This document shows, in pieces, positions 45,709 to 54,422 of a stretch of 64,000 nt of DNA; position 1 is the first letter of the stretch, and each line of letters begins with the position of its first letter. Source of the DNA: Pycnococcus provasolii (lineage: Eukaryota > Chlorophyta > Pseudoscourfieldiophyceae > Pseudoscourfieldiales > Pycnococcaceae); the NCBI GenBank assembly GCA_938743325.2, contig OW568878.1, positions 434,001 through 498,000 on the forward strand, given 5' to 3'. The notes below the pieces were generated by a model that worked only from the letters and a program-made list of their open reading frames with translations, was not told the DNA's origin and searched no databases. Both the position numbers and the translations under genes were made by a program.

Positions 45709-48531
45709 ATGGCGGAGGATAGCAGAGGAGGTTCTTCAGCGTCGGCGTCGGCGTCGGCGTCGATGTCGGCGGCACACTCCCTCGGAGTTGTTGTTGGAGG
45801 ATCTCTCGGAGGAGTGGGAGGAAGTGCCAAGCCGGTGGTAGGAGGTGGTAGCGCCGACGTGGGGTTGGTTGGGAGAACCATGGTGGTGCAGGACCAGCAG
45901 CGGCAGCAGCAGATGGTGCCCACAAACACAACAGCGGCTGCGTCGTCGTCGGCGGCGGCAACAACGGCGGCAGCAGCGGGGGCCAGCCCATGGTTCCCTG
46001 GCATACCTCCGCCAACGCCACTGCCGGCGTACGCACCACTGCCGGCGTCGGTGGACGCGAGATGTGACAACCTAATAGCACGGCTTGCGCCTGACACACG
46101 AAGCCTCGCACATAGAGAAAGCATCACGTCGTACATGAGGACGCTGATGAAAACAGCGCTGGAGAAGGAGGGAGCCGCCGTAGAGGTGTTCGAGTTTGGC
46201 TCGGTGCCACTAAGAACTTACCTTCCCGACGGCGACATCGACCTCTGCTTGTTTTCGTTCGGCACGCCACTACCCGAGGCGTGGATTGAGGTGCTGCGGG
46301 AAGAACTGGAGCGCGTCATCGCCAAGGGCGGCAGCACGAGCGGCAGTGGAAGCAAGCCGCCTTTCGTCATCACGGAGGTTACTCTTATACACGCAGAGGT
46401 TCGCCTACTCAAGTGCGTCGTGCAGCCGGGTAATATCGTCGTCGACGTGAGTGCCAACCAATACGGAGGTCAGTGTGCCGTCGCCTTTCTCGAATCAATG
46501 GACCGAAAGTTTGCGAACAATCACCTGTATAAGCGTGCCGTGCTGCTCGTCAAGGCGTGGTGCTACTACGAAGCACACGTGCTTGGCGCTCACCACGGGC
46601 TGCTCTCCACCTACGCGGTTGACGTGTTGGTGCTGTACCTATTCAACATCTTTCACGACACGATCACGAGCCCGCTCGCCGCGCTGCGCCTCTTCCTCGG
46701 GCAGTTCGCCGCCTTTCCGTGGGAGCACTACGGCCTTTCGCTGATGGGCCCAATCCCCATGCCAGGTGTGCACGCTCACAGCAGCGGTGGCGCCGGTATG
46801 TCCACACCTCCTGGCACGTTGCAGTCGGCGCCAGCCCAGCCGCCAGCTGCCATGCAGAGAGATGACAACGCGCAGGGTGGTGGAGCCGGTGGCGGCGATA
46901 CATCTGGCGCTGCGGCAAATGCGAGCGTGCAGCAGCAGCAGCAGCAGCAGGTGATGCCACCGCCGCCTCCACCTGGCGTGCTTGCGCCGGGTGCTGAGAA
47001 CTCCCTCAGACTCCGTGAAGCATTCCTTCGGGAGCTGTACGAAAAGCTTCATCCGGCTGCATACCCGCAGACGCGCCCGTTCGCGGCAAAGTTCCTCAAC
47101 ATTATCGACCCGCTGCTGCCGAACAACAACCTCGGTCGCAGCGTGTCCCAAAGCAATTTCTTTCGGATACGAAGCGCTCTGGCGCTGGGATACGAAATGC
47201 TCAGTGACGTGATCGCGGCGCACGACGCTGGCGGCGACTGGGAGAGTCTGTGGGAGGTATTTTTCCAGAATCTACATGAGAGCTCAAGCCTCGGTCAGGG
47301 TAATAACCCCTCGCGCGGGAAGAACGATGGAGGTTCTGCGAAGGCTGTGCCAAGTGCCGAGACAGCGTCGGCGGCGCCGGCGCCAGTAGCTGAGGCAGAC
47401 ACGAATGGCACCGCGATATCGCCGCCCTCTCCGTCGTCGGAGAGCGACGATGCCTCGAACCCTCTTGCTGGCGACCTGTCTAAGCTAATGCACCAGCTCG
47501 CGATTGCTCGCACCTGTGTGCAGCAGCAGTACCTGTGGAACACCAAAGGAATGGGTTTCGGCATGCCCCCCGGCGCAGTTTACCTTCGTGGTTCGGGCGG
47601 CATGGGAATGGCCCCGCACGGGCATGGTGCGGGCCAGCACGCGTCGCACGGCTTCGCGCCGCCCGGTGTGGGTGCACAACAGCCTGTTCACCGAGGACAT
47701 TACTACAATCAAGGCGGGCAGGGCATGGGCTCACATCCGCAGGCAAATACCGGAGGGCGCGGTGGCACATCGAATGCGCAGCAGTCGCGTCGCACGCAAC
47801 AGTCGAACCGGGAAGGCGGCCGGAACCGAAGAACTAACATGCGCAACAATACGGCGGACAACGCGATGGGCATGTCGGGCGGTGGCGGGGGATCTGCGCC
47901 TGGGATGCGCGTCGTGTACCTGCCACTTGCCACGCAGCAACAACCGACGGTAGCAACGGACAGCAGTGCTGGCGTCAGTCCTGGATCTGGCATGAGCAGT
48001 GCCGCGAGCACTCCTGGGAGCGCCACGGCTGCCGCCGCGGCGAGACATGTGGCTGTATCCGGCAAGGCGGTGGATGCGGATGCACGTGGCTCAGGCGTTG
48101 CGAATTCCACCACGGCGTCGACGGCAACTTCGTCGTCAGCGTCGACTATTGGCGCGATGGTCGTTCCGGGATCCACACCAAGCAGCGGTGCGGCGGTGGT
48201 GAGCAGACAGCAGGATGCGAACAAAAAGTCGAACACGAAGAAGCTTGGTGGCTTTGGCGGGCAAAATTTTGCTCGTCTTGTAAGCCTTGCGCTAGAGAAG
48301 AAGCTGGAGAAGCCGGCGCCGGCGTCGGCATCAACACCGTCGATGGACCCTGTCGTTGGTGGCGCGAACAGCCACAACAACAACAACAACAACAACAACA
48401 ACGCGACAACCGCCTCATCAGCGCCTGGTGTAGGCGCGAAAAACGCGCATCCAATGGAGACTGCGCCCAATTACACTCTGAGTGACTCGGACTTTCCCCC
48501 GCTCGGCGGCCCTCCGACGAATAGGCGCTGA
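45709..48531 (+). CDS. Nucleotidyltransferase of the non-canonical poly(A) polymerase / PAP-OAS1 class
   Basis: This is 940 residues without introns. After a low-complexity N-terminus (about 1-115) comes a polymerase-beta-like nucleotidyltransferase core. FEFGSVPLRTYLPDGDIDL (about 163-181) holds the GS and DxD metal motif, and NIVVDVSANQYGG supplies the third acidic position. A PAP/OAS1 substrate-binding helical domain follows (LYKRAVLLVKAWCYYEAHVLGAHHGLLSTYAVDVLVLYLFN, split by the usual loop) and continues after a glutamine- and glycine-rich insert (about 360-425) to about 510. The rest, about 430 residues, is disordered, rich in G, S, A, N and Q. Such enzymes add nucleotides to RNA 3' ends. 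The plant relatives with this combination are little studied, so the substrate is unknown. The C-terminal PNYTLSDSDFPPLGG motif is a likely short interaction motif. TGTAA is at 48554. Confidence 0.75.
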   Translation: MAEDSRGGSSASASASASMSAAHSLGVVVGGSLGGVGGSAKPVVGGGSADVGLVGRTMVVQDQQRQQQMVPTNTTAAASSSAAATTAAAAGASPWFPGIPPPTPLPAYAPLPASVDARCDNLIARLAPDTRSLAHRESITSYMRTLMKTALEKEGAAVEVFEFGSVPLRTYLPDGDIDLCLFSFGTPLPEAWIEVLREELERVIAKGGSTSGSGSKPPFVITEVTLIHAEVRLLKCVVQPGNIVVDVSANQYGGQCAVAFLESMDRKFANNHLYKRAVLLVKAWCYYEAHVLGAHHGLLSTYAVDVLVLYLFNIFHDTITSPLAALRLFLGQFAAFPWEHYGLSLMGPIPMPGVHAHSSGGAGMSTPPGTLQSAPAQPPAAMQRDDNAQGGGAGGGDTSGAAANASVQQQQQQQVMPPPPPPGVLAPGAENSLRLREAFLRELYEKLHPAAYPQTRPFAAKFLNIIDPLLPNNNLGRSVSQSNFFRIRSALALGYEMLSDVIAAHDAGGDWESLWEVFFQNLHESSSLGQGNNPSRGKNDGGSAKAVPSAETASAAPAPVAEADTNGTAISPPSPSSESDDASNPLAGDLSKLMHQLAIARTCVQQQYLWNTKGMGFGMPPGAVYLRGSGGMGMAPHGHGAGQHASHGFAPPGVGAQQPVHRGHYYNQGGQGMGSHPQANTGGRGGTSNAQQSRRTQQSNREGGRNRRTNMRNNTADNAMGMSGGGGGSAPGMRVVYLPLATQQQPTVATDSSAGVSPGSGMSSAASTPGSATAAAAARHVAVSGKAVDADARGSGVANSTTASTATSSSASTIGAMVVPGSTPSSGAAVVSRQQDANKKSNTKKLGGFGGQNFARLVSLALEKKLEKPAPASASTPSMDPVVGGANSHNNNNNNNNNATTASSAPGVGAKNAHPMETAPNYTLSDSDFPPLGGPPTNRR

Positions 48532-48569
48532 CTTTTTACTTTTCGGGAAAAAATGTAAAATCTTTTCTT

Positions 48570-49931
48570 TCACTTGGTGTTACGTTGTTGTGCGCCGCCG
48601 CTATTCGTCGTGGCGGCGGCGGCGGCGGCGTTTGTCGCGTTTGTCGCGGTGCCAAATTGATCATCGAGCATCTGCTCTCTGATTGCGTAGATGACTCGCC
48701 TCCTCTGGTCACTCAGCACGGTACGCACCGCGGAGCAAGATACAGCCCAGCCGACGAGGCCTAGAAGGGTGCGCAACAGGTTGGTAGTATGCCAGGCGTC
48801 CATGGCACTCACGAATGTGCTCGGGATTGGCTTCATCGTATACCACCTCGGTTCTCGGCTGTGCGTATAATGCAGCACGTCCTCGAAGGGCAGCGAGTAC
48901 AGCCCAAGGGCTACACACGCGAGGTACAGAAAAGCTGCGACGAGCCAAAGTCTTTTTCTCGATCGTGCTCCTACAGCCGCCATGGCTGCCGCGGGCGAGT
49001 TTGCACGCACCGCCGCCTCGAGCGCTTCCGTCTCCTTGGCGTGTGAGTCCACGCACGCGAGCAGGCTCACAACGGCGAGTGCGTATCCCAGGCGTGCAAC
49101 GTGGTTGCTGATTGGACCGTAGTAAACGGCGAGTGCCTCGGTTGTGCTTATGTTGCTCATGTAAAGGATTATGGCATTGAGAAGGCAAAGCCCAGCGAGG
49201 CAGCCTTGAGCGAACAGGCCGCCGGCGTAGACGATGCCCTCGACGCTTTCGCTCACAGCTTGCAGCGTGCTGCTGGCGAGCACGCCGCCGCCGAAGTCTG
49301 TGGATGACTGCGAGGTTGGCGCGACTCCCCCCGCACTTAAGGATGCGAAGAGAGAGCCTGGCCGCATGCGTTGCCAGAACGTAGGCTGAGCGGTTGCGCC
49401 TTGCGACGTTGCCGTCGCGAGAAAAGAGCTGGCGCGGAGTTGATTCGTGGTTTCGTCAAAAACGTACGGGATGCGCTGGTCAGCAGGCTGTTGTTGTTGT
49501 TGTTGCTGCTGCTGCTGCGGCAAGCTCATGCCGTGCGGTAGCTGTGGTGCTGGAATAGTTCCTGGTTGTGATGGCACAGGTTGCATGCCGCTTCCCGGTG
49601 CACCTTGGTTCTGGTTCGCCACCACCTCCGAGGCTAGTCCAAAAGACTGCTGTTGCGCCAAGTTGCCTGTTGACGCGTTGAGGCTGGGCGCCTGAGCAGC
49701 GGCCGAGTCAGACGGTGTACCGGCCGCCGCGGCCAGCCCATATCCCGCCATATCCCGTGCCAACCCATATCCCGCCAATCCGCTAGAAGAAGAAGAGGCG
49801 CCCCCAAGCCCTCCCCCAAGCGTCGTGTTGTTGTGCTGCTGCTGTGCAAGCCCACCACGAGGTGGTGCAGACGCAGACGTGTTTGCTGCCGTGTTGTTCG
49901 TCATCTCAGACGCGAGACCAAAGCCGGCCAT
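48570..49931 (-). CDS. TMEM237-like four-helix membrane protein
   Basis: This has about 453 residues from the ATG at 49931. The C-terminal 230 residues contain about four transmembrane helices: IVYAGGLFAQGCLAGLCLLNAIILYM, LGYALAVVSLLACVDSHA, LWLVAAFLYLACVALGLY and LLRTLLGLVGWAVSC. Spacing and short motifs (GGLFAQGCLAG, then the DSHAKETEA loop) match TMEM237, a tetraspan protein of the ciliary transition zone tied to Joubert syndrome in humans. The N-terminal half is disordered, with a poly-Q run and about five copies of a (F/Y)GLA motif (AGFGLASEM, AGYGLARDM, AGYGLA, SFGLASEV). The assignment rests on pattern, not a full alignment. If correct, it implies a ciliated cell. Its 3' end is 39 bp from the nucleotidyltransferase stop. 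Confidence 0.55.
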   Translation of the reverse strand: MAGFGLASEMTNNTAANTSASAPPRGGLAQQQHNNTTLGGGLGGASSSSSGLAGYGLARDMAGYGLAAAAGTPSDSAAAQAPSLNASTGNLAQQQSFGLASEVVANQNQGAPGSGMQPVPSQPGTIPAPQLPHGMSLPQQQQQQQQQQPADQRIPYVFDETTNQLRASSFLATATSQGATAQPTFWQRMRPGSLFASLSAGGVAPTSQSSTDFGGGVLASSTLQAVSESVEGIVYAGGLFAQGCLAGLCLLNAIILYMSNISTTEALAVYYGPISNHVARLGYALAVVSLLACVDSHAKETEALEAAVRANSPAAAMAAVGARSRKRLWLVAAFLYLACVALGLYSLPFEDVLHYTHSREPRWYTMKPIPSTFVSAMDAWHTTNLLRTLLGLVGWAVSCSAVRTVLSDQRRRVIYAIREQMLDDQFGTATNATNAAAAAATTNSGGAQQRNTK

Positions 49932-50207
49932 GATAGGGAGACGTCTGGCTTTGCAGACGTGTAGAATGAAAGGGACCAGGAAAAGGAAAAGAAAGGGGGC
50001 AAAGTTCGAACGCCCTCGCCCTCGCCCTGGGGAAACGGGCGCGGGAACGACTTTGACGCTACCAGCTCTGTGTGTGTGTGTGGGGGGGGGGGGGGAGGGG
50101 GGGAAATCAGGGGGTCCACCGTTGCCCACTTTGTTTTTTTTGTACTGTAGTTTTGAAGAGAGAACTTGGATCATCCCTCACGTGCCTCGTGTGCCTGCGT
50201 TTTATTC

Positions 50208-50912
50208 ATGTCGATGTCGTGTCATTATTCGTGTCTGCTTGGTGGTCAGCATGAAGCACCAAAAAGCAAGGGTTTGCAACACCGCCGTGTTGAGCAGGCT
50301 CGAAGGACTCCTCCTAGGAGTCGGAGGAACGTTCACACATGTGCGATGACACATTTGGAGCAGGATCATCGGCACGCCATCACACGCCGTCGTCGCGTGC
50401 TTGCTCTTTCGTCAGCGACTTTAGCGATCTTGCTGCCACCTGATGTCGCCGGATGGAGAAGAGTCGCGTACGCGGCGCAGGAAACGATGCAAGCACGTGT
50501 CGGCGACCTTGTGCTCGCGCACTTCGTCGCTTACGTCGATGACGGGAGAACGGAGTTTTTTGACGGCACGCGAGGTGGCGCCACTTACCTCGACGGTGGA
50601 AGTGGCGTATTTCGCCCTGCGGTGCTCGTCGCGGGCGGGGCTGTGAAGCCTGGCCAGCCTAAGGGACTGCTTGACCATCTTGTTGGTCTGAAGGCTGGCG
50701 AGAGCGCGACATTCACTCTGGAGCCTGAGGAAGCGTTCGGGAGCGCCACCGCACAGGGTCCGTACGGCGTCGTGCCTGGTGGCAGTCGTGTGCGCTACGA
50801 GGTTGAGGTCCTACGCGTGAGTCGTGACGGTCCTGACAAGCTGTTCGAGGGCATCAGCAAGTGTGGAGCGGGAGGCGCATTTGAACAGGACGAAGGGTGC
50901 AAAGACATTTAA
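50208..50912 (+). CDS. FKBP-type peptidyl-prolyl isomerase, probably thylakoid-lumenal
   Basis: From the ATG at 50208 this is about 234 residues; a second in-frame ATG at 50346 is possible. The N-terminal 90 residues are rich in R, S and H (plastid transit peptide-like), then ITRRRRVLALSSATLAILL and VAYAAQ, a twin-arginine-type lumenal signal with an A-x-A cleavage site. The FKBP domain follows: GDLVLAHFVAYVDDG, FRPAVLVAGGAVKPGQPKGLLDHLVGLKAGE, TFTLEPEEAFG and VPGGSRVRYEVEVLRV. Several residues of the FKBP12 active site differ (there is no VIPGWEE-type motif), as in many plant lumenal FKBPs, so isomerase activity may be weak. Likely role: folding or assembly factor for photosynthetic complexes. 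It is divergent from the TMEM237-like gene; a G-tract of about 20 bases lies in the gap at about 50083-50102. Confidence 0.75.
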   Translation: MSMSCHYSCLLGGQHEAPKSKGLQHRRVEQARRTPPRSRRNVHTCAMTHLEQDHRHAITRRRRVLALSSATLAILLPPDVAGWRRVAYAAQETMQARVGDLVLAHFVAYVDDGRTEFFDGTRGGATYLDGGSGVFRPAVLVAGGAVKPGQPKGLLDHLVGLKAGESATFTLEPEEAFGSATAQGPYGVVPGGSRVRYEVEVLRVSRDGPDKLFEGISKCGAGGAFEQDEGCKDI

Positions 50913-50938
50913 AAAAAGCTTAACGTACTTTTTCATCG

Positions 50939-50980
50939 CGACCGTTGGACAGAGTACAGTACACTTCATTACTGTATGAG
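50939..50980. repeat. Conserved 3'-region motif, copy 2
   Basis: CGACCGTTGGACA, then ACTTCATTACTG and ATGAG, matches 25087-25129 at about four bases in five. It lies in the 73-bp gap between the FKBP stop and the NDC1-type gene stop. Confidence 0.75.
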
Positions 50981-50985
50981 AGATC

Positions 50986-52488
50986 TTACAAGCGTGCGCT
51001 GCCTGAAGAAACGCCAGGAGGCAGCCAGAGCTCAGGCCTGCGCGCCCACGCCTCCAAAACGCGAAGGCGCTGGCCATTTGTCGGCTGGCGGTATACGTAC
51101 GCAGCCTTGCGCAGCACGCCAGCCGCCCACCCGTCGAGCAATGTACCAAGCGCGTCGCCGAGAGGCTCGGGTAGCTGAGGGAATGCCACCGCTCCCTCGC
51201 CAGGTCCAAGCGCGAGCATCTCGCCGAGGTGCTGGTAGCGGAACGGGAGGAGCGGCCGGCCGTAGTGCAGCGCCCAGACATTCCACGCGACGTAGTCACT
51301 CTGCTGGAACGCTACCTGAGCGGTGCGGCTTTCCGCGAATCCGCCGCCACCACCACCACGCCCGTCACTCGCGACTTGCGCGATATCGCCGATGGCGAAC
51401 ACGCGAGGGTGTGCGGTGGCCTGCAGCGCCGGGTTCACCTCGAGGGGCGGTGCGCCCGCACCACCCACGGGCAGGCTGTTGTCGCTGTCGACGAGTGAGG
51501 ACACGGGGGTGGTTGCGGGCTCCTGCCCAGCGCACCAAAACACGACGTCGTACGTTTCGTCGTCCGCCTCTCCGCCGAAAGACAGTGTAACCTCTCCGTC
51601 GCCCGCGACGCTCGTGACGCTAGCACCGGCGCGAACAGTCACGTCAAGGCGTCTCAGCACGCCGCTTACGTGATCGCGAAGCTGCGACGGCGACGTCGGC
51701 ATGACGCCAGTCGGGTCTCTGCACAGCAGCGTCACGTCGAACGCATTCCCGTCTCTCGTGGCGATCGCTGCGGCGAGTTCCGCGCCGCCGACACCCCCTC
51801 CGACGACGGCGACGCGTGGCGTCGCCTTGGCAGCACGCGCCAGGTCAAGCGCTTCGATGGAAGCGTCGACATCCTCGAGCGACGAGAAGGTGAGGCACGA
51901 GCTTCGCGCTCCGGGGACCATCTCTGTTCTCGGCTTGTTGCCTAGCGCGACGACGAGGTAGTCGAACGGAATGCTCGTCTCGTCGTCGAGGTGCACGATC
52001 CCGCCGTCGTCCGGCTCCATCGTCACTCCGGTGACCGAAGCGCGCGCGAAGTTGACGTCCGTTCCGTCGAGCAAGTCAGCGAACAGCGGCGCGACTTCGT
52101 CTCGTTTCGCTTCACCCGTGAGCAGTTCGTACATGAGCGGCTTGAACACGAATCTGTCTCCAGCGTCGACGATCGTGATATTTGCCTTACTTAGCGCGCT
52201 CGACGTCGTTCTCTGCTGAGACGTCGACGAGGACGTGGGAGCTGGCCACGACAGGCCGTCGAGCCTGAGTGCGGTGTAGAGTCCCCCGAACCCGCCACCG
52301 ACTATACATATGCGCGGCGGGTTATGCGGAGTTGACCGAGCTTCACCTTCACGTGATGCGGCGGCAGTCACTACACTCAAAGTCCTGCTACTACTCACAC
52401 GCAGACTCACATGCGGCGTTTTCATGGGTGTGCCCGTAACAGATGAGGTGCGCGTGATTGCGCGGAGTAAAGGGAACGGCGACGCCAT
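50986..52488 (-). CDS. NDC1: NDC1-type plastid NAD(P)H:quinone (demethylphylloquinone) reductase
   Basis: This is 500 residues from the ATG at 52488. After a transit-type N-terminus (about 55 residues, rich in S, T and R) come the FAD-binding motif RICIVGGGFGGLYTALRL (about 62) and RFVFKPLMYELLTGEA, typical of type II NADH dehydrogenases. A second dinucleotide fold, PRVAVVGGGVGGAELAAAIA (about 228), should bind NAD(P)H. VFAIGDIAQV (about 375) and the quinone-side AFQQSDYVAWNVWA complete the family set, followed by the amphipathic C-terminal membrane region. No transmembrane span is expected. The best match in layout is plant NDC1, which reduces quinones in plastoglobules and thylakoids and is needed for phylloquinone and tocopherol metabolism. 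It converges with the FKBP gene. Confidence 0.85.
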   Translation of the reverse strand: MASPFPLLRAITRTSSVTGTPMKTPHVSLRVSSSRTLSVVTAAASREGEARSTPHNPPRICIVGGGFGGLYTALRLDGLSWPAPTSSSTSQQRTTSSALSKANITIVDAGDRFVFKPLMYELLTGEAKRDEVAPLFADLLDGTDVNFARASVTGVTMEPDDGGIVHLDDETSIPFDYLVVALGNKPRTEMVPGARSSCLTFSSLEDVDASIEALDLARAAKATPRVAVVGGGVGGAELAAAIATRDGNAFDVTLLCRDPTGVMPTSPSQLRDHVSGVLRRLDVTVRAGASVTSVAGDGEVTLSFGGEADDETYDVVFWCAGQEPATTPVSSLVDSDNSLPVGGAGAPPLEVNPALQATAHPRVFAIGDIAQVASDGRGGGGGGFAESRTAQVAFQQSDYVAWNVWALHYGRPLLPFRYQHLGEMLALGPGEGAVAFPQLPEPLGDALGTLLDGWAAGVLRKAAYVYRQPTNGQRLRVLEAWARRPELWLPPGVSSGSARL

Positions 52489-52783
52489 GATGCGAGTGAC
52501 CCGGGTCTGGGGAGGATGCTAGCTAGGGGGGGAAGAAGGAAGAAGGAGAGGGAAGGGGAGCGGTTGTCAGCCACACACTTGCCTTGCTTGCTCCTTAAAA
52601 CCCCGAACTCGAACCCCCGAACCCCAAAACGGAACCGGTGTTGTTGAGGGTGTTGTTAAACAAAACAAAACAGAAAGGTAAAACTCTCCTGCGTCCCGTC
52701 CTGTTCTGTTCTGGTGTTTTCACACACCTATTTGGTAAAACTGACAGACGGTTCATCTTATTTCACTCACCCTGGTGTTTTTG

Positions 52784-53480
52784 ATGGCAGCGTCTCACAA
52801 CACGTCATACCTAAGTGTGGTGCGTGCTGTGCCAATGAAGCACACGCCCTCTCAAGCTCGCTTCAAGTCCTCCTTTAGATTAATGTTTCGTCTTCTTGTT
52901 GCTGCCTGTTTAAAAGAAATGCTTGCGTCCGTCTTTCGTGCCACGTCTGCTCCGTCTCGTTCCAGTCACAGTACTAAGATGAAGTGTTGGTTTTGGATAT
53001 GGACACCACAGGGAAGACGTACAGTCTCGCGTTTTGCGCCGTCTTCTGCTTCGAAGTCGGTCTCAAAGGGGACTACTGCAACATCTGCGAAACGCACAGC
53101 AGCAAACTCTGCGAGAAGAAACGAGTGCAACAATGATGTGCTCGTCGACGTAAACTTGCTGTGGGGTGCGCTAAGGTACGTAACAGTGTCGTCGCAGAGG
53201 CGACGACGGAAAAAGGACGAACACATTTTCGTGCATACTCACACGCACAACAAAACAATACCTTAGGGTGCGGTGGCGCTGCATCCCCAACAACCGTAAC
53301 GACACATATGATGCCGTGACCTTGCCGATGGGCACGCCGCGCACCCCACTCACACAGCGTATCACACCCAAGGACGATTCGCCATACGACCACCCGAGCA
53401 GCGCGAAGCAGATTGACAAAAGTGACGAGAAGAGGCGATGCTTCACCGCATCGTACTCCACGCCACAGCTACGGGTGTAA
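52784..53480 (+). CDS. Hypothetical two-exon gene (doubtful)
   Basis: I recognise no family here. A possible model is exon 1 52784-53175 and exon 2 53267-53480, joined across a 91-nt GTACGT...CCTTAG intron in phase 2, giving about 201 residues. The first part is basic and serine-rich with no clear domain. The second is hydrophilic with several S/T-P sites (TPRTPLTQRITPKDD) and a basic end. The second exon looks more protein-like than any other frame here, but exon 1 may be wrong or the locus may be non-coding. The reverse strand also has open frames, none convincing. It lies between the NDC1-type gene and the cyclophilin gene. Confidence 0.3.
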
Positions 53481-53571
53481 ACCACTCACATTTTACGTGT
53501 TGTACAGTACCTGAACAAGATAGAGCAGTGGAACTGTAGAAGAAATAATATTTACAACAACACATCTTTCT

Positions 53572-54237
53572 TCATCCGCTCACGCGGTGGTCATTCGAGT
53601 AGACGCGTGTTTCCCACATGTCCGTCTGAAGGTTGCTGTCAAGCATCCCGCACTTCGTAATCACCACGTCGCTCTTCGGCTTGTCGAACGCTCCAGTCTG
53701 CACGTTCTCAATCTTGCGAATAACGTCCATGCCTTCCACAACCTCGCCAAAGACGACGTGCTTGCCGTCGAGGTGCGGCGTGGCGACAGTCGTGATGAAG
53801 AACTGCGAGCCGTTGGTGTTCGGCCCGCTGTTTGCCATGGAGAGCATGCCTGGCTTGTAGTGCTTCACCTTAAAGTTTTCATCCTTGAAGCTACCCCCCC
53901 ATATGCTCTTGCCGCCTCGCCCGTCGCCGCGCGTGAAGTCTCCTCCTTGGATCATGAAGCCCTTTATGACGCGGTGCATCGCCGACCCACGGTATCCAAA
54001 CCCAAACTGGCCGCTCACGAGCGCCGCAAAGTTCGTCGCAGTCTTCGGCGTCACCTCCCCGAACAACCCAATCTTCACGCGGCCTATGGGCTTACCCTTG
54101 ATGCTGAAGTCCAGGAACGCCGTCGCCGTATGCTTGGGCGACGTGCCGGCGCCCATGCCGATGTCGCGCGCTGCTTCGCTGGGCGCACACAGCAGGCCGA
54201 GTGCGAGCAGGCACACGGCACCTCTTAAGGCGGCCAT
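53572..54237 (-). CDS. Secretory-pathway cyclophilin (peptidyl-prolyl isomerase)
   Basis: The ATG at 54237 gives about 221 residues. A cleavable signal peptide ([20 protein letters not shown], about 1-23) precedes a complete cyclophilin domain: [58 protein letters not shown] and [11 protein letters not shown]. The catalytic arginine lies in HRVIKGF, with FMIQGG, and QFFIT is present; the usual tryptophan of the cyclosporin pocket (WLDGKH) is replaced by histidine (PHLDGKH), as in many cyclophilins outside the CypA class. It has no ER-retention tetrapeptide (the end is DHRVSG). It should assist proline isomerisation in the ER or secreted space. Its start is 185 bp from that of the SNF2 gene, divergent. 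Confidence 0.9.
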   Translation of the reverse strand: MAALRGAVCLLALGLLCAPSEAARDIGMGAGTSPKHTATAFLDFSIKGKPIGRVKIGLFGEVTPKTATNFAALVSGQFGFGYRGSAMHRVIKGFMIQGGDFTRGDGRGGKSIWGGSFKDENFKVKHYKPGMLSMANSGPNTNGSQFFITTVATPHLDGKHVVFGEVVEGMDVIRKIENVQTGAFDKPKSDVVITKCGMLDSNLQTDMWETRVYSNDHRVSG

Positions 54238-54422
54238 CACGCACCGCGAATGGGAACGAACGCGACCCCAGGGAAAGAAAGGAAGGCGGGGAGAAAAATC
54301 AAGGCAACGTTTCCCCTACATTTTCCCCTACATTTTCCCCTACATTTTCCCCCAGCTCTCCGCCCTGTCCTCGCGGGTTTCCGGCGTCCGGAACTTACGG
54401 ATTTTCCGCCAAACTTGCCGGC
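54238..54422. promoter_or_regulatory. Compact bidirectional promoter with 12-bp tandem repeat
   Basis: This is the 185-bp gap between divergent cyclophilin and SNF2 starts. At 54310-54352 the unit TTTTCCCCTACA occurs about three and a half times. The SNF2 frame is also open through this stretch, but the repeat and composition suggest untranslated DNA. Confidence 0.5.
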
